Source of the DNA: Nitzschia sp. DOCU1
Lineage: Eukaryota > Bacillariophyta > Bacillariophyceae > Bacillariales > Bacillariaceae
Direction of reading: 5' to 3'
NCBI GenBank assembly: GCA_951394045.1
Contig: OX595995.1
Coordinates: 2,046,001-2,110,000 of the forward strand
Length of the DNA stretch: 64,000 nt
Positions 42,364 to 53,258 of the stretch are shown here, piece by piece (position 1 is the stretch's first letter; each line of letters begins with the position of its first letter). Below the pieces are notes generated by a model. That model did no database searches and was not told where the DNA came from. It worked only from the letters and a program-made list of their open reading frames with translations. The translations under genes were made by a program, and so were the position numbers.

Positions 42364-42544
42364 ATTCAAGATTCCCTACAACGAAACAAATGTGGGCGTC
42401 TCCGAATATCCTTTCATTCTTTGCCATGGCCATCTACGCAACTTGGAGCATGATAGCTGGCAAAAATCCTTTTGAAAATCAAGGCATGTCGGTCACTTCG
42501 CGAATACACTATGCACTGTGAAGTTTTATCACCTCTGGGCATTG

Positions 42545-42573
42545 CTAACCCTAAACCGTACCCTAACCCTAGA
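42545..42573. repeat. short interstitial telomere-like repeat
   Basis: Taaccctaaaccgtaccctaaccctag holds CCCTAA units, the TTAGGG-type telomere word on the opposite strand, degenerate and only about four units long. It lies between the glycosyltransferase gene and the satellite array. Confidence 0.5.
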
Positions 42574-42662
42574 GTCATTCAACTTCAGACAGTGTCGAAC
42601 TTTTCATCTTCTTTTGATGCAATAGCCTTGTTATCGCTTTGGAGTCAACTTGCAGTGTTTGC

Positions 42663-44405
42663 TGCTTGACGGGATTTACTTTAAAGTTGCGACGTTCCAT
42701 ATACTTTTCAAGCTTGTTATGTTAATTCAGTCGGTCAAAGCATCGTTTTCACCCGATACCCTCAGTTTCCGCTAGCTCTTACGCTTGAACAACATTGCTA
42801 TTGGGGATAAGAATAAAGCAACTTCATTCTTTTTTCTGTTTATCTACTGTTTTCGCAATGGCCACCACGTATCAAAGCGGCTTCAAGTTTGAAACCTCAA
42901 ATTCGAATGTAACTAGTAGAATGCTAGTGAAAAACTCATGTGCCCAATTGCTTTTCCGCCCCCTATTTTATAAGAGCTGCTAGTAGAATGCCAGTGGAAC
43001 AATAATCGGACCAATTGCTTATCCGCCCCTATTTTATCAGTCCACGTCAGTGACGGAACTTAATTTAAAGTTGCGACGTTCCGAATGCTTTAAAGCTTGT
43101 TAATTTAGCCGGTCAACGCATCGTTCTCACCGGATTCCCTCGATTGTCGCTAGCTCTTGAACGCCATTGCTATTGGGATTTTTTTCCTGTTTATACTGTT
43201 TTTGCAAAATTTAAAATTGCGACATTCCAAATGCTTTAATGCTTGTAAATTTAGCCGGTCAAGGCTTTGTTTTCCCCGGATCCCCTCGGTTTTCGCCAGC
43301 TCTTGAACGCCTCGAATTCAAATGTTACTAGTAGAATGCCAGTGGAAAAATCATCTGACCAATTGCTTTTCCGCCCCCTATTTTATTAGTGCGCGTCAGT
43401 GACGGAACTTAATTTAAAGTTGCGACGTTCCATATGCTTTAAAGCTTGTTAATTTAGCCGGTCAACGCATCGTTCTCACCGGATCCCCTCGGTTGTCGCT
43501 AGCTCTTGAACGCCATTGCTATAGAGATAGGAGAAAAGGCAATTTCATTCTTTTTTCTGTTCACACTTTTCTTGGCAATGGCCACGTATCAAAGTTTGAA
43601 CTCTCGAATTCAAATGTTACTAGTAGAATGCCAGTGGAGAAATCATTTGACCAATTGCTTTTCCGCCCCCTATTTATCAGGGTGTAGGCAATGGCCACGT
43701 ATCAAAGCAGCTTCAAGTTTGAACCCTCGAATTCAAATGTTGCTATTAGAATACCAGTGGAAAAATCATCTGACCCATTGCTTATCCGCCCCTATTTTAT
43801 CAGTGCGCATCAGTGACGGAACTTAATTTAAAGTTTCGACGTTCCAAATGCTTAAAAGCTTGTAAATTCAGCCGGTCAACGCATCGTTCTCACCAGATAC
43901 CCTCGGTTATCGATAGCTCTTGAACGCCATTGCTATTGGGATAGAATAAAAGGCAATTTCATTTTTTTTCTGTTTACACTGTTCTTGGCAATGGCCACGT
44001 ATCAAAGTTTGAACCCTCGAATTCAAATGTTACTAGTAGAATGTCAGGAGCGGCGACGGTTGGGGTTCGTGGCAGGTCAGTGCCGAATATGGCGAACTAA
44101 CCTAAGGTCGACCAACGCGTCTAGCGAACATCTGTTAAAAAGAGCCTCTTTCCTCGACTTCAGGGCGGAAAGCGCTGGAAAAGTCCGACACACAAAAACC
44201 GTGTTTGGAAAAGTCCTAACACGGTTGTTGTGTGTTGGAATTTTCCATGTAACTTAATTTAAAGTTGCGACGTTCCATATGCTTTAAATCTTGCTAATTC
44301 AGCCGGTCAACGCATCGTTCGCACTGGATCCCCTCGGTTTTTGCTAGCTCTTGAATGACGTTGCTATTGGGATAGGAGAAAAGGCAACTTCATTCTTTTT
44401 TCTTT
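42663..44405. repeat. tandem satellite-like array, about six copies of a ~385-435-bp unit
   Basis: A consensus starting aacttaatttaaagttgcgacgttc recurs near 42668, 43052, 43207, 43401, 43815 and 44250. Each copy continues gctttaaagcttgttaattt, agccggtcaacgcatcgttctcac, cctcggttgtcgctagctcttg, ggcaatggccacgtatcaaag and ccaattgcttttccgcccc. Spacing is 384, 155, 194, 414 and 435 nt; the two short intervals come from internally deleted copies. No gene-like coding frame is preserved through the copies. Confidence 0.85.
44177..44246. repeat. 30-bp imperfect inverted repeat inside a non-homologous insert in the satellite
   Basis: Arms 44177-44206 and 44217-44246 are inverted with 4 mismatches in 30, separated by 10 nt (ggaaaagtcc, which itself repeats the arm start). 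The sequence from about 44048 to 44249 replaces the segment expected in a satellite unit, so it looks like an insertion. Confidence 0.7.
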
Positions 44406-46353
44406 TTACACTGGCTAGAGGAATAAGTCCGACGGTCGACAAGGAATTGGTTATGGTTAAGGACATAATCGATGCCGCCCAAGATCGAATTATCCGCGTT
44501 TGATCAATACTGGCATTGACTTCTAAATTTGAAAATTGCCTCAAATCGTTGAACAGCGCGTTAAGGTAGCTTAACTTTGAATTTTCGCACTGTGCCCATT
44601 TCAATGGGGCAGAATTTTTTGAAGGTTGGGGTAGAGTTGATCTTGTTGCATTTTTTTGAAGGTAAGGTGGAATATCATTGTGGATGACAAGTGCAACAAG
44701 ATCTACCAACAATTACAGAAAGGGCTTTGACAATGTGGTATGGAGACTGGACGGGGAGCAATTCTTGTTATAGTCAATGCGTTTGAATCAGCAAACTCTG
44801 ACGGACTGTTGATTGAGTCTTGACGATAGAGATGAGCATCCTTGTCGGCACGATGCGACTAGGAAAGTATATGTGCTTCCATTCCCAACCTCCAGACAAA
44901 TCGTAGGAAAGATAGTCAAGACAGAGGGAAAAGAAACAAGCAACGGGCAAAAATCATAACGGCATGCGTCCCTAATTTCGATGACGAAAGCGCAAACACA
45001 GAACAAAAATCAATGCGAAGAAGTGCAACCTAAGTTGGTAGTGCAGTAGGCTTTGTAGCTTGATTCCCGAAACTGTTCCTTCTGAGGTTATCCCAGGATA
45101 TCGTTCTAGAAATAGCAAAATTTCGTCCACTTGGTGGGCAAAAGCAATTTTTCTTTCGTTTCACAAAAAGCTTTTGAAAACGCCGTAATTCGATCTCCGT
45201 TAACCGTCTAGAGGTCGAAAAGTCCTTGAGATATCGGCTCCCAATTTGATGGCCTCAACCCTTACCGTATTGCTACCGAAGGTATGTGCCCAAAGCCTTT
45301 TATTCCTTGTATTCAAATCTGCCAATGTTCGTCGTTTGCAGATTTTTCGTTTAATGTGTGGTTACTATCCGATTGAAAATTGCTCAATATTTCAAAGATA
45401 GAAATCGTTTCCTTCTCCTCTTGTTTGTTAATTTGAGCACCACCCGAGCAGGACGTCAATCCCAGCTGCTTCAGAATGCATGCGGAACAGCAACTTCTCG
45501 AAACAAAACAAAAAAACGCAATAATTAACTGTAAAAGGGCTAGAAATCGCCAACAGTTGCCCATAATAAATTTTTACTTAGAACATGGGATGGGCCATAT
45601 TCACTCAACTGGTGGGATTAAAAGTCGCTAGGAGATTGTGTAGGACTAAAAAAGAAAAACTGACGTTGAGTGTATCGATAGTTTGAGAAGGCCTGTGCCA
45701 ATTAATGCACGAATGCTTTGTTAAGTTACTAACTCTAATCACTACAATATATCAAAATACCTTTCAACACCTTTTCATTCGATCTCTAGCATTCAACGGT
45801 CCTAGTGTATACTGCAAGTTGTAAAGCACTGTTATATATTGACATTCGATTTTGAGTCATTTTTCCTGTCCGGATCGTTGCGGCACTGGACGGTGCGAGT
45901 GAAAAGTCAAGATTTTTTCACGAATGCGAGGTGTGCGCCTTTTTTCTAGAGTTTGCGGACAAGAAATCCAAAGTGAGAGCATCAAAAGTAAAAGGACAAG
46001 ATTGCACCAAGAAATAGAAAGTTGCCTAGATTGGGCACTTTTTTCTAGCGAATCTATTAAAGAGTATCGAAAGAACAAAATAAAGCATATCCCTAGAAAG
46101 GCAGCACCATGAAAGTACTTTTAAATTGCTATTACCTCTCCGCTCATAGTTGTCGTAGATGGGACAGATTCTGGGATGTTGCTGCGTAATCGGAAATTTC
46201 TCTGTAAAACTGGACTACTAGGTTCAAAATATTAACTGGGTTTGATCACCTGGCAATCGAAAGTAATTGAAATTTAAAGACAGGGCGGAGAGCATGGAAC
46301 TACTTTTAACAAAATAGACAAATTCACCGCTAGGCAAAAGCACGTTGAATTTT
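44406..46353. other. gene-poor stretch
   Basis: About 1.9 kb without a supported gene. A minus-strand 83-residue frame at 45564-45313 begins with ATG and a signal-like hydrophobic stretch (LALLQLIIAFFCFV) followed by clustered cysteines (C-C-S-A-C), so it could be a small secreted protein or first exon; I could not find a continuation. Confidence 0.4.
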
Positions 46354-47841
46354 TTAAATCTGCCCTCTTTCTTCATCTTTGTAGTTGACAAGAAAGAATT
46401 TGATCGTCTCTGGACTGATGTCCCTTTCTCGACTCACGAAATAGGAACCGTCTGCCTTGATATCAAGCAGCACCATAGTTGGGGCATCCGTGATTGCCCC
46501 AAGGTTGCAAGCTTCCCTGATATTCGAAGCAAGACCTGATTCACCACAGGCCCAATAGAATTTTATGTACTCATCGCCCCTGTATTCTTCCGCCGCCGCC
46601 TTCACCGCATCCTCAACATCCATCTGCTCTTCCTCATCTCCTCCTTCATGAAAGACAATTAAACACTTGTGTGTATTGATGTCATCAGTCGTTTTGCACA
46701 GGTCACCCCATGGCTTTGGGTAAAAAGGGAAGTCTGTGATGTAATCACCGTTTTCGATAACAGCTCTTACTTCCGTATTGATCACCGGCCGGTCCCCAAA
46801 ATTCTCGTCGTCCTCCGGTTTTGGGCCAAGCATCACCAGCGTGGGGTACGATGTAATCTCCAGTCTACTTTCCAAACCTTCCCTTGCCTCCTGCTCCTCA
46901 TATGGTATAGCACCGCAGCTCATTCGGCTCCAGAAATCATAAAAACTTGCTTGGGACTCGTCTCCACTGACAAAAATCATCTGCAAGTTTGAAAGTGTAA
47001 GATCGACGTTGCGCAATTTTGAAGGCGTCAGTTGATGCTACTAAACCTGCGACGTACCTCAAAATCGTCGGGACGTTTTTTCTTCAGAATATTGTAGGCC
47101 TTAACGAGCCACGGTGTGAATTCCTGTGAAAGACTGTCAGATTTGGCTGCAAAGAAGAGGAGAATGTACTTATCATCGAGGTCACTAAACGGCAACATTG
47201 CTTCATCCTCGTTTTCCTCTATGATGTAGTACTCTGGAAGAAGCTCAACAATTCTGGTAGGCCGCCATGGAAACTGCTTTCCGACAGGGTCATGTGTAAG
47301 GCTTTCTACCCCATTTCTAGTGATAACTTTTCCATCTGTATCGAGGACGACAAGGTGTGGCATTCCGTGGGCATGATAAATTGTTGCCAATCGGGGAAGA
47401 GTTGACAGCGCGTATGGCAGACACCACCATGGCATTTGTTCTGCGTATGCTTTGTATTCGTCTTCAGATCTATCCATGGAACAAAAAACAATCTCGTATT
47501 CCTCTTTCCCATCTTGCAGCTGGTTAAACAGGTGTAATTTCGGTGTAAACTTAGCGCATGCTACGCGAGCACGAGCGGCCGTGAGACAAGACCCTACTGC
47601 AAACGGAACTGCAGCGATGCAAATACTTACGTTCCCACCAGTGGGCTCCAAAATATAAAAGTACCTGCAAGTGACGAATGTGAGCATGCTAGCCTCTTCT
47701 CTGGAACTCGAAGACACTTCATGTAGCATAACGTACAACTTTACCCTGCAACACCGTTTCTGGATCAGCTGTTTCGCCTGTTGAAGGTTTAACTAGTCTA
47801 TCCCCCAGCAACGAAAAATCAATTGGTTCCTGTTCCGACAT
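46354..47841 (-). CDS. nucleoredoxin-like protein lacking both redox cysteine pairs (4 exons)
   Basis: Exons 47841..47737, 47664..47631, 47560..47058 and 46980..46354; 422 residues; GT-AG introns of 72, 70 and 77 nt. Tandem thioredoxin domains of the nucleoredoxin/tryparedoxin type: L-L-G-x2-L near the start, then VLLYFGAHWWEPCAKFTPKL, EIVFCSMDRSEDEYKAY, MPWWCLPY, MPHLVVLDTDGKVITRNG and FPW. In active members the first motif is W-C-P-P-C; here residues 44-48 read W-W-E-P-C, so the nucleophilic cysteine is lost. In the second domain (LFFAAKSDSLSQEFTPWL) the motif reads K-S-D-S-L-S with no cysteine. A catalytic reductase is therefore unlikely; a scaffold or binding role is possible. The tiny 34-nt second exon carries the first motif and is supported by phase on both sides. 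Confidence 0.87.
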
Positions 47842-48692
47842 TGTGTGATGTGCCTGAATGCTTGTGCTCTGGCTGCAAAGATATGTGACGTGTTGTTGGG
47901 TCTTAAGGACAAGTGCGTTTAGCCCTAGTAGACGATCGACGCTCAACAAACAACTATTGCGTCGCTACATGCAGAATCCAAACTCTGGTTTCGTGCAGTT
48001 TGGGACGATCGGTGAGCACCGCTCGAAGCGGCGGTCATGGTGGTCGCCTCCCAGCGGCGACACATGCGGGTCACAAGGGGCACACAGTGCAGATGGATCT
48101 GAGATCTTTCTTCGGATCCTTAAATTTTGCCCGGCCGCCGCACAGACGAAAACCGGTGGCATAGATACGGTATCGTACCGTGGATAATAGTACCAGGTAC
48201 ACGGTGGCTGCATGCCGTTACTACCGGGAAAATACCATAGTTGTTGCACTTGATGGCAGGAGGTTGCAGGCATGAAACAAGACGGCATTGACGTTGCTAC
48301 CAGTAGCGTATATGGTGCTAGAGTATATGGTGTACAGGGGTAAATAGCGACGAGCACACAACCCGGAGAGAAGACTGTGGATAAAGAATTCTGTTGTGCA
48401 TCACTCCTCCGACCTCCTCCCCTACAGAACACCACTTGTCACGGATTGAGGAGTAAAGAAAATAATATATAGCATACTGATAGTTTGCGTTTACCCGACT
48501 ACAGAAATTCGTTTCAGAGAACGAGGACGAACATTTTTCGTCTTACATGCAGCCATGCATCAAATTCCACGTCTAGTAGAAGAACCAAAAAATTCAGCTT
48601 CTTATCTACACAACACCTGATTAAAATGCTACGACGACTTGCCCGAAAATGAAATATTCCGCTATCATTTCGTAGCTTATGTTCGAGAGTTT
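47842..48692. other. intergenic, no gene supported
   Basis: About 850 bp between the nucleoredoxin-like start and the end of the V-ATPase gene. Only motif-free ORFs on both strands; promoter of the nucleoredoxin-like gene. Confidence 0.5.
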
Positions 48693-49595
48693 CTAGCTGC
48701 AGGCGTAGTTGTGCTGGCTCAGAATGAGGGCAACAATTAGACCACTTAAAACGGGGCAGGTCGAGAGAGAAAGCGGTTAGTAACGGCAAGTCCTTGGGTG
48801 AAACAAAAAGGGGTATATTTGTATACTTACTACAGCGCCAAAGCTTCGGAGAAAATGAGCATGATGAGCATGCCGACGTATAGCTTGTTTGAAGCTTCCG
48901 CCGCACTTGCAGCACCGAATTCGGACTCGCCACCGCCATCTTCTGCCGACCCGTCCCAGAACCACTTTCGACCTCGCTCTGCTTTGACACCAAACGCTCT
49001 CACTCCAGCATCTCCAATGACACCGATTGTTCCCCCAGCAGCCAAGCATGAGAGGCCACAGCAAAGTCCCGCGGCGAGCTGCGGAGTGAAATGAAATGAG
49101 TGAAACGAAAAGAGCAACTGGCGCTGAATCGAAGCGAGTGAACGGACTTACGTGGGTGTATCCATTGTAGACACTGTACGTATTGTATCCCCCGTTTCCG
49201 GGCGATGAAATCGATTGCGTGATGATGACGGATACAATGAGGCCATAGATACCCAAAACACCGGCCATGACAATCGGCACAATATTCTTGATGACTCCTT
49301 TCGGGTGGTCAACGCCCATGTGGCACACACCAAGGCCAGCTCGCCAAGTGCCCCAGGCAGCACCCCAGCTGGAAAGAATCATGCACCCACTAGCACCAAG
49401 GTAACCGCTACATTCATAGCACAGGATGGACGGCCACACAAAGTAAGAAAACACATATTCACACGACAACTTGGCAGCGCAGCGCAGCGAAGTCGAATCC
49501 CGCCGTTCTCTGTGCAAATACAACGTGTGGGGCGACACTTACAATACCGAAGCCCAGGACGGGCATGTTTCTAGCCCTTGTACAACTTCCGTCAT
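48693..49595 (-). CDS. V-type H+-ATPase proteolipid subunit c (paralog A)
   Basis: Subunit c forms the rotating proton channel ring in vacuolar membranes. Exons 49595..49543, 49407..49152, 49078..48831 and 48744..48693; introns of 135, 73 and 86 nt; 202 residues. Four membrane helices: YLGASGCMILSSWGAAWGTW, then NIVPIVMAGVLGIYGLIVSVII, LAAGLCCGLSCLAAGGTIGVIGDAG and [22 protein letters not shown]. The essential proton-carrying Glu is about residue 181 in L-I-F-S-E-A-L. The loop before helix 4 has about 35 extra residues (around FGVKAERGRKWFWDG... to EASN) not present in typical 16-kDa proteolipids of ~160 residues. It is divergent with a second copy 640 bp away, with the helix-4 intron at the same place (after T-A of A-L-A-L-Y). 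Confidence 0.93.
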
Positions 49596-50235
49596 TTCAA
49601 AATATAGGTGGAGAAGAGTTGTCGAAGCAAGGATTTATTCAACAACGTTGCGTTGTTGTTGTTGCCATTGCCGGGATGCATTCAATATTGGAGAGCGAAG
49701 GTCGCCCGTGCCCTCGCGATGTTTCGGCATGACAGGAGGGCCGGCGTGATAGAGTGGCGATATATTGTGTGGGGGCCTTGTCAATGGCTGCGACGGCTCG
49801 GTACACACGTATACAATATTGAGGATAACGTTATATTACCGTACTGTACATATATTTATCCGGAATGAAGACGAGGTGCGTTGGAACCGAGTCGCCGCCT
49901 GGCGCGTTGTGCCAATGTAAAGTAGGTACATAACTACAGAGCATAGCTATGAATCGCTCCCACCAGATATTGGAGAATGTATGTGACGAGTGAACGACAC
50001 AAAGTAAGCACGAGCAAGTGCGCCGCCATATCCGAGATATGTCCTGATGGTTCGCCAATATCTTTCGGCGCCTCCCTCCTGGCTGGCGCTGCGCGCCTGT
50101 TTGTCCCTTTGCGGGGCGAAGCTCTCTTCAGTGTAGTGACCCTTCTTCATCTCCCTCCAACGCCAACATCTCCATGGCTTCCATTCCGAGCCACCATTGC
50201 TCGACTGTTGAACCTACAACTACAAAATAGACAAT
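49596..50235. promoter_or_regulatory. shared divergent promoter region of two V-ATPase subunit c genes
   Basis: 640 bp separate the two ATG codons. By position it must carry both promoters, so the two genes may be co-regulated. I could not identify specific factor sites. Confidence 0.55.
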
Positions 50236-51167
50236 ATGGTTGACCAGGGGCCCCCGATGGACGCTCAATGTCCTTCATGGGCAGCTAGTTTGGGTTACAT
50301 GGGAGTTGCTGCGGCTGTTTGCCTGAGCAACTGCGGAAGCGCAGTAAGTCGTGTTGTTGTTGTGATCATCGTGTTGAGCGTTGGGATGCCCTTTCGATTC
50401 CGCTTCGGTTTGCGTTGGCGTGTGAGTTACCTTCGGATCGCCGCGTCTAATGCGTTTGTTTCTCTTGGCTACCTTTCAGATGGGCACATGGAAGGCTGGA
50501 ACCAGTGTTATCAATACGGGAATCAGACACCCGAGCTCCGTCATGAAGAATGTGATCCCCATTGTCATGGCTGGAGGTGAGTTTATCGAAACTGGATGCC
50601 TGATATCGGTATCTGATCTCTCAGCACGTCTTACAACGATCGCTACCGTGCGCAGTCATCGGAATCTACGGCTTAATTGTCGGTGTCATCATCGGCCAAT
50701 CCGTCAGCAAGCCCAGCAATGATCGAGAAAATTCCTATTCGACCTACACCGGCCTAGCACATTTGTGCGCGGGTCTTTGCTGCGGGATCTCAGGTCTGGC
50801 AGCTGGTCTATGCATCGGGATTGTAGGAGACTATGGCGTCAGAGCCGTAGGGTATCGAGCGTCAGCGGTCACTCTTTTCCCTTCAGAAACAGAACGAGAA
50901 GGATACTCAAATATTCCTGACAACGATGAAGGGGCGGGAGTGCACGATGATGTCAGCGGATCGGACGACCAAAACAAACTGTTCGTGGGAATGCTCATCA
51001 TGCTCATTTTTTCAGAAGCTTTGGCTTTGTAGTAAGTACCCGCCTTCTTGGTTCACTAATACGATCGTGGACGATGGAAACTCTAACGCCTTATTCTTTT
51101 GTGTTTCGCATCCAGTGGTATGATCGTAGCCTTGATCGTCAGTCAACATTCCTATTCTTGTCTCTAA
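50236..51167 (+). CDS. V-type H+-ATPase proteolipid subunit c (paralog B)
   Basis: Exons 50236..50343, 50480..50576, 50656..51031 and 51116..51167; introns of 136, 79 and 84 nt; 210 residues. Like paralog A it has four helices: [62 protein letters not shown] and [22 protein letters not shown], with the proton Glu near residue 189. The loop before helix 4 is also extended (about 40 residues, with P-S-E-T-E-R-E-G and D-D-V-S-G-S-D-D), different in sequence from A. The last intron sits at the identical codon; other intron positions differ. The start is supported by the conserved C-P-S-W-A pattern shared with A. Confidence 0.93.
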
Positions 51168-51309
51168 TATGTAATATTTAATCGACGTTTTGCTGATTCA
51201 ATTTTTTTGTACACCCTGGGAAACGAACCTGCTACCAGCCTACTGGTAGTTTCCGCGATTGAAATACGTACTTGCCAATTGAAACTTTCCGCTTTCGTTC
51301 ATCTCTCCT

Positions 51310-52352
51310 TTAATCGGTTCTCTTGCGCTTTGAAGGGAGGAGCAGAGATTCGTCATCGTCATCCACCGGTTCAGTCGCGTACAATCGATCACCACTGTCA
51401 CCCAAACCCGGCAAAACAATGCCATTCTCGGTCAAGATATCATCCACCATACCAACCGTGATGTAGATATCTGGGTGTTCTTCAGTGATCTTGGCCAAAC
51501 CCTGTTTACTAGCAAGGACACAGACGAGATGAATCTTTGGCACACCCCACTATCCGTGACAACACATACGAGTGGAAGACGAGATGAAATTAGCGGTTTG
51601 CCACAACAACCCCATGCCGTCAAACAAATAATAACCCACCTTTTTCAAAATTGCCACGACGGCCATTACGGTTTCTTTCGGAAAAGCAATTCACAAGTCA
51701 GAATCTTTACCGACGATGCCCAGCCACCTATTGACAGCCCAATCTCACGTACCAGCACTCGCTACTACGGGGTCAATCACAAAAGCAACGTCGGCGACGC
51801 ACTTTCGAGGAAGTCGACTGAAATATTGAACAGGTGCCGCTCCAGGCAAATGGTACATTCCAATGTGACTGCGGAATGAAAGATAATTTTTGAAAATGAG
51901 ATTGGTTTCCAGAGGAGAAAGGAGATGCTCCGAGACGCGCACTATTCCTTACTGTACAGACGCTTGCGGGAGAAGGTCGAGCATGCCTTCCACCATCCCC
52001 AGACCACTTCGAAGAATTGGAATTAATGCCACCTTGTCGGCGATTTTGTGCCCGATACAGTCCGTATGTTCAGTTACCGACTTTCCGATAGGAACGCTCA
52101 CGGGGATCTCTCGCGTTTTCAAGTTGGCAGTTGCTTCATACCCCAAGTGATAGGTAACCTCCTTTAGGACACTTCGAAATTGACGAGACTTGGTGGCGGC
52201 CGATCGAAGAATCGAAATCTTTTCCATACAACAAAGTTAGAGGTAATTCGTTGATAGGTTGGTTATGTAATCGATGGGTTTTGTCTCACCTTGTGGCAAA
52301 GCACCGGGTGCTTTGAAACTTGCACCACGTTCGCCGAGGTAGCTTCGCTCAT
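51310..52352 (-). CDS. upp: uracil phosphoribosyltransferase (5 exons)
   Basis: Salvages uracil: uracil + PRPP to UMP + PPi, cytosolic. Exons 52352..52290, 52218..51953, 51868..51753, 51674..51640 and 51549..51310; introns of 71, 84, 78 and 90 nt; 239 residues. The N-terminal part V-V-Q-V-S-K-H-P-V-L-C-H-K, then LGYEATANL, PILRSGLGMVEGMLDLLP, HIGMYHLP and QYFSRLPRK fit the UPRT fold. The uracil-binding end GIVLPGLGDSGDRLYAT is intact. The PRPP-binding motif reads FVIDPVVASAGETV where D-P-M-L-A-T-G-G-S/T is typical, so two glycines of the consensus are altered; activity needs testing. The 35-nt fourth exon is supported by phase. It converges with V-ATPase c paralog B, stops 143 nt apart. A copia LTR begins 341 bp upstream of its start. 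Confidence 0.92.
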
Positions 52353-52692
52353 TGTGCTTGTTGTTGTGAAAGTGAAAGTTGAACAAGAAGATGCGAAGGA
52401 AAAAGAATTATGACAACAAAACTGGGCTTGCTGTCGATTCAACTGAGAGAGTCACGTGCAATGAGGAGGATGACCACGACGACCGCAGCAACATTGTTGT
52501 TGTGAAGCTTCACTCCCCATCACGGACATCAGATCGTCATCGGCTTTTTGAGGTCGGAGGGAAAAAGATCGTTTTCGAGAGGTCTCGAACGTATTTGCTG
52601 TTTTAACAGAATAAACGGCGGGTAAAGGAGGAAAGCAGTCGCACGAGTCGGTTCTGGTGGGTTTGACCCATTCGACCAACCGATCTTCCGTA
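52353..52692. promoter_or_regulatory. upstream region of uracil phosphoribosyltransferase, cut by the copia insertion
   Basis: 340 bp between the UPRT start codon and the inserted copia LTR; the native promoter must lie here or be separated by the element. No factor sites were recognised. Confidence 0.45.
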
Positions 52693-53179
52693 TGTTGGAA
52701 AATGAGGTGCCGACGTCATCGGAGTCCATCGAGTCGGCAGTCCGTTTAGTCGTCTGCGCTCCGAGTCCCCTACTATCAATTTCGGATTACTAGAGAGGAA
52801 GAAAACATTTGGAGTGGCAACGGAAAGATTCATTATTTGGGATCTTGGAACGGACGCTGAATAGCTTGACGTGAAGCTAATTTAGCTAAACAACTACAAG
52901 GGGACAAGCGATAAGAAAAGTCTTCATGTTGGAAGACTAGAATAAAGCAAAGAGCGATCGTTTGCGATAATGTCGGAAGCAGCGACGGATGGAGAGAGTT
53001 TAGTATTGTAGTCATAACTCTAAGGAGCGAAGTGTGTGAAAGAAACTATCTAAAAGTAGAGACCTTTGCATAGGCAAGTTGCAAAGGACACGAGCAGTAT
53101 CATTGACGACGATTGGCAAGTGTGGTCAATCTAGTCAAAGAGTTCAGCTGACGAGGTACAGACTCGAGAGATTTCAACA
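52693..53179 (+). repeat. 5' LTR of copia element
   Basis: 487 bp, TGTTGG...CAACA; I saw no difference from the 3' LTR. The internal region after it starts with the perfect palindrome cgcttgatcaagcg. Confidence 0.95.
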
Positions 53180-53258
53180 CGCTTGATCAAGCGATTGATT
53201 GAATTCTCACCGAGAAATTGGTCGAGCGACAAATTTGCGAAAAAGCGCAACACGAAAG

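Noticed and set aside
42545..42573. True telomere or chromosome end
   Set aside because: Only about four degenerate CCCTAA units, with genes continuing on both sides.
44344..44712. 122-codon minus-strand frame
   Set aside because: No ATG start, no recognised motif, and it overlaps the satellite edge.
47965..48435. 156-codon minus-strand frame upstream of the nucleoredoxin-like gene
   Set aside because: No homology pattern; composition with many Pro, Cys and His looks non-coding and it sits in the promoter region.
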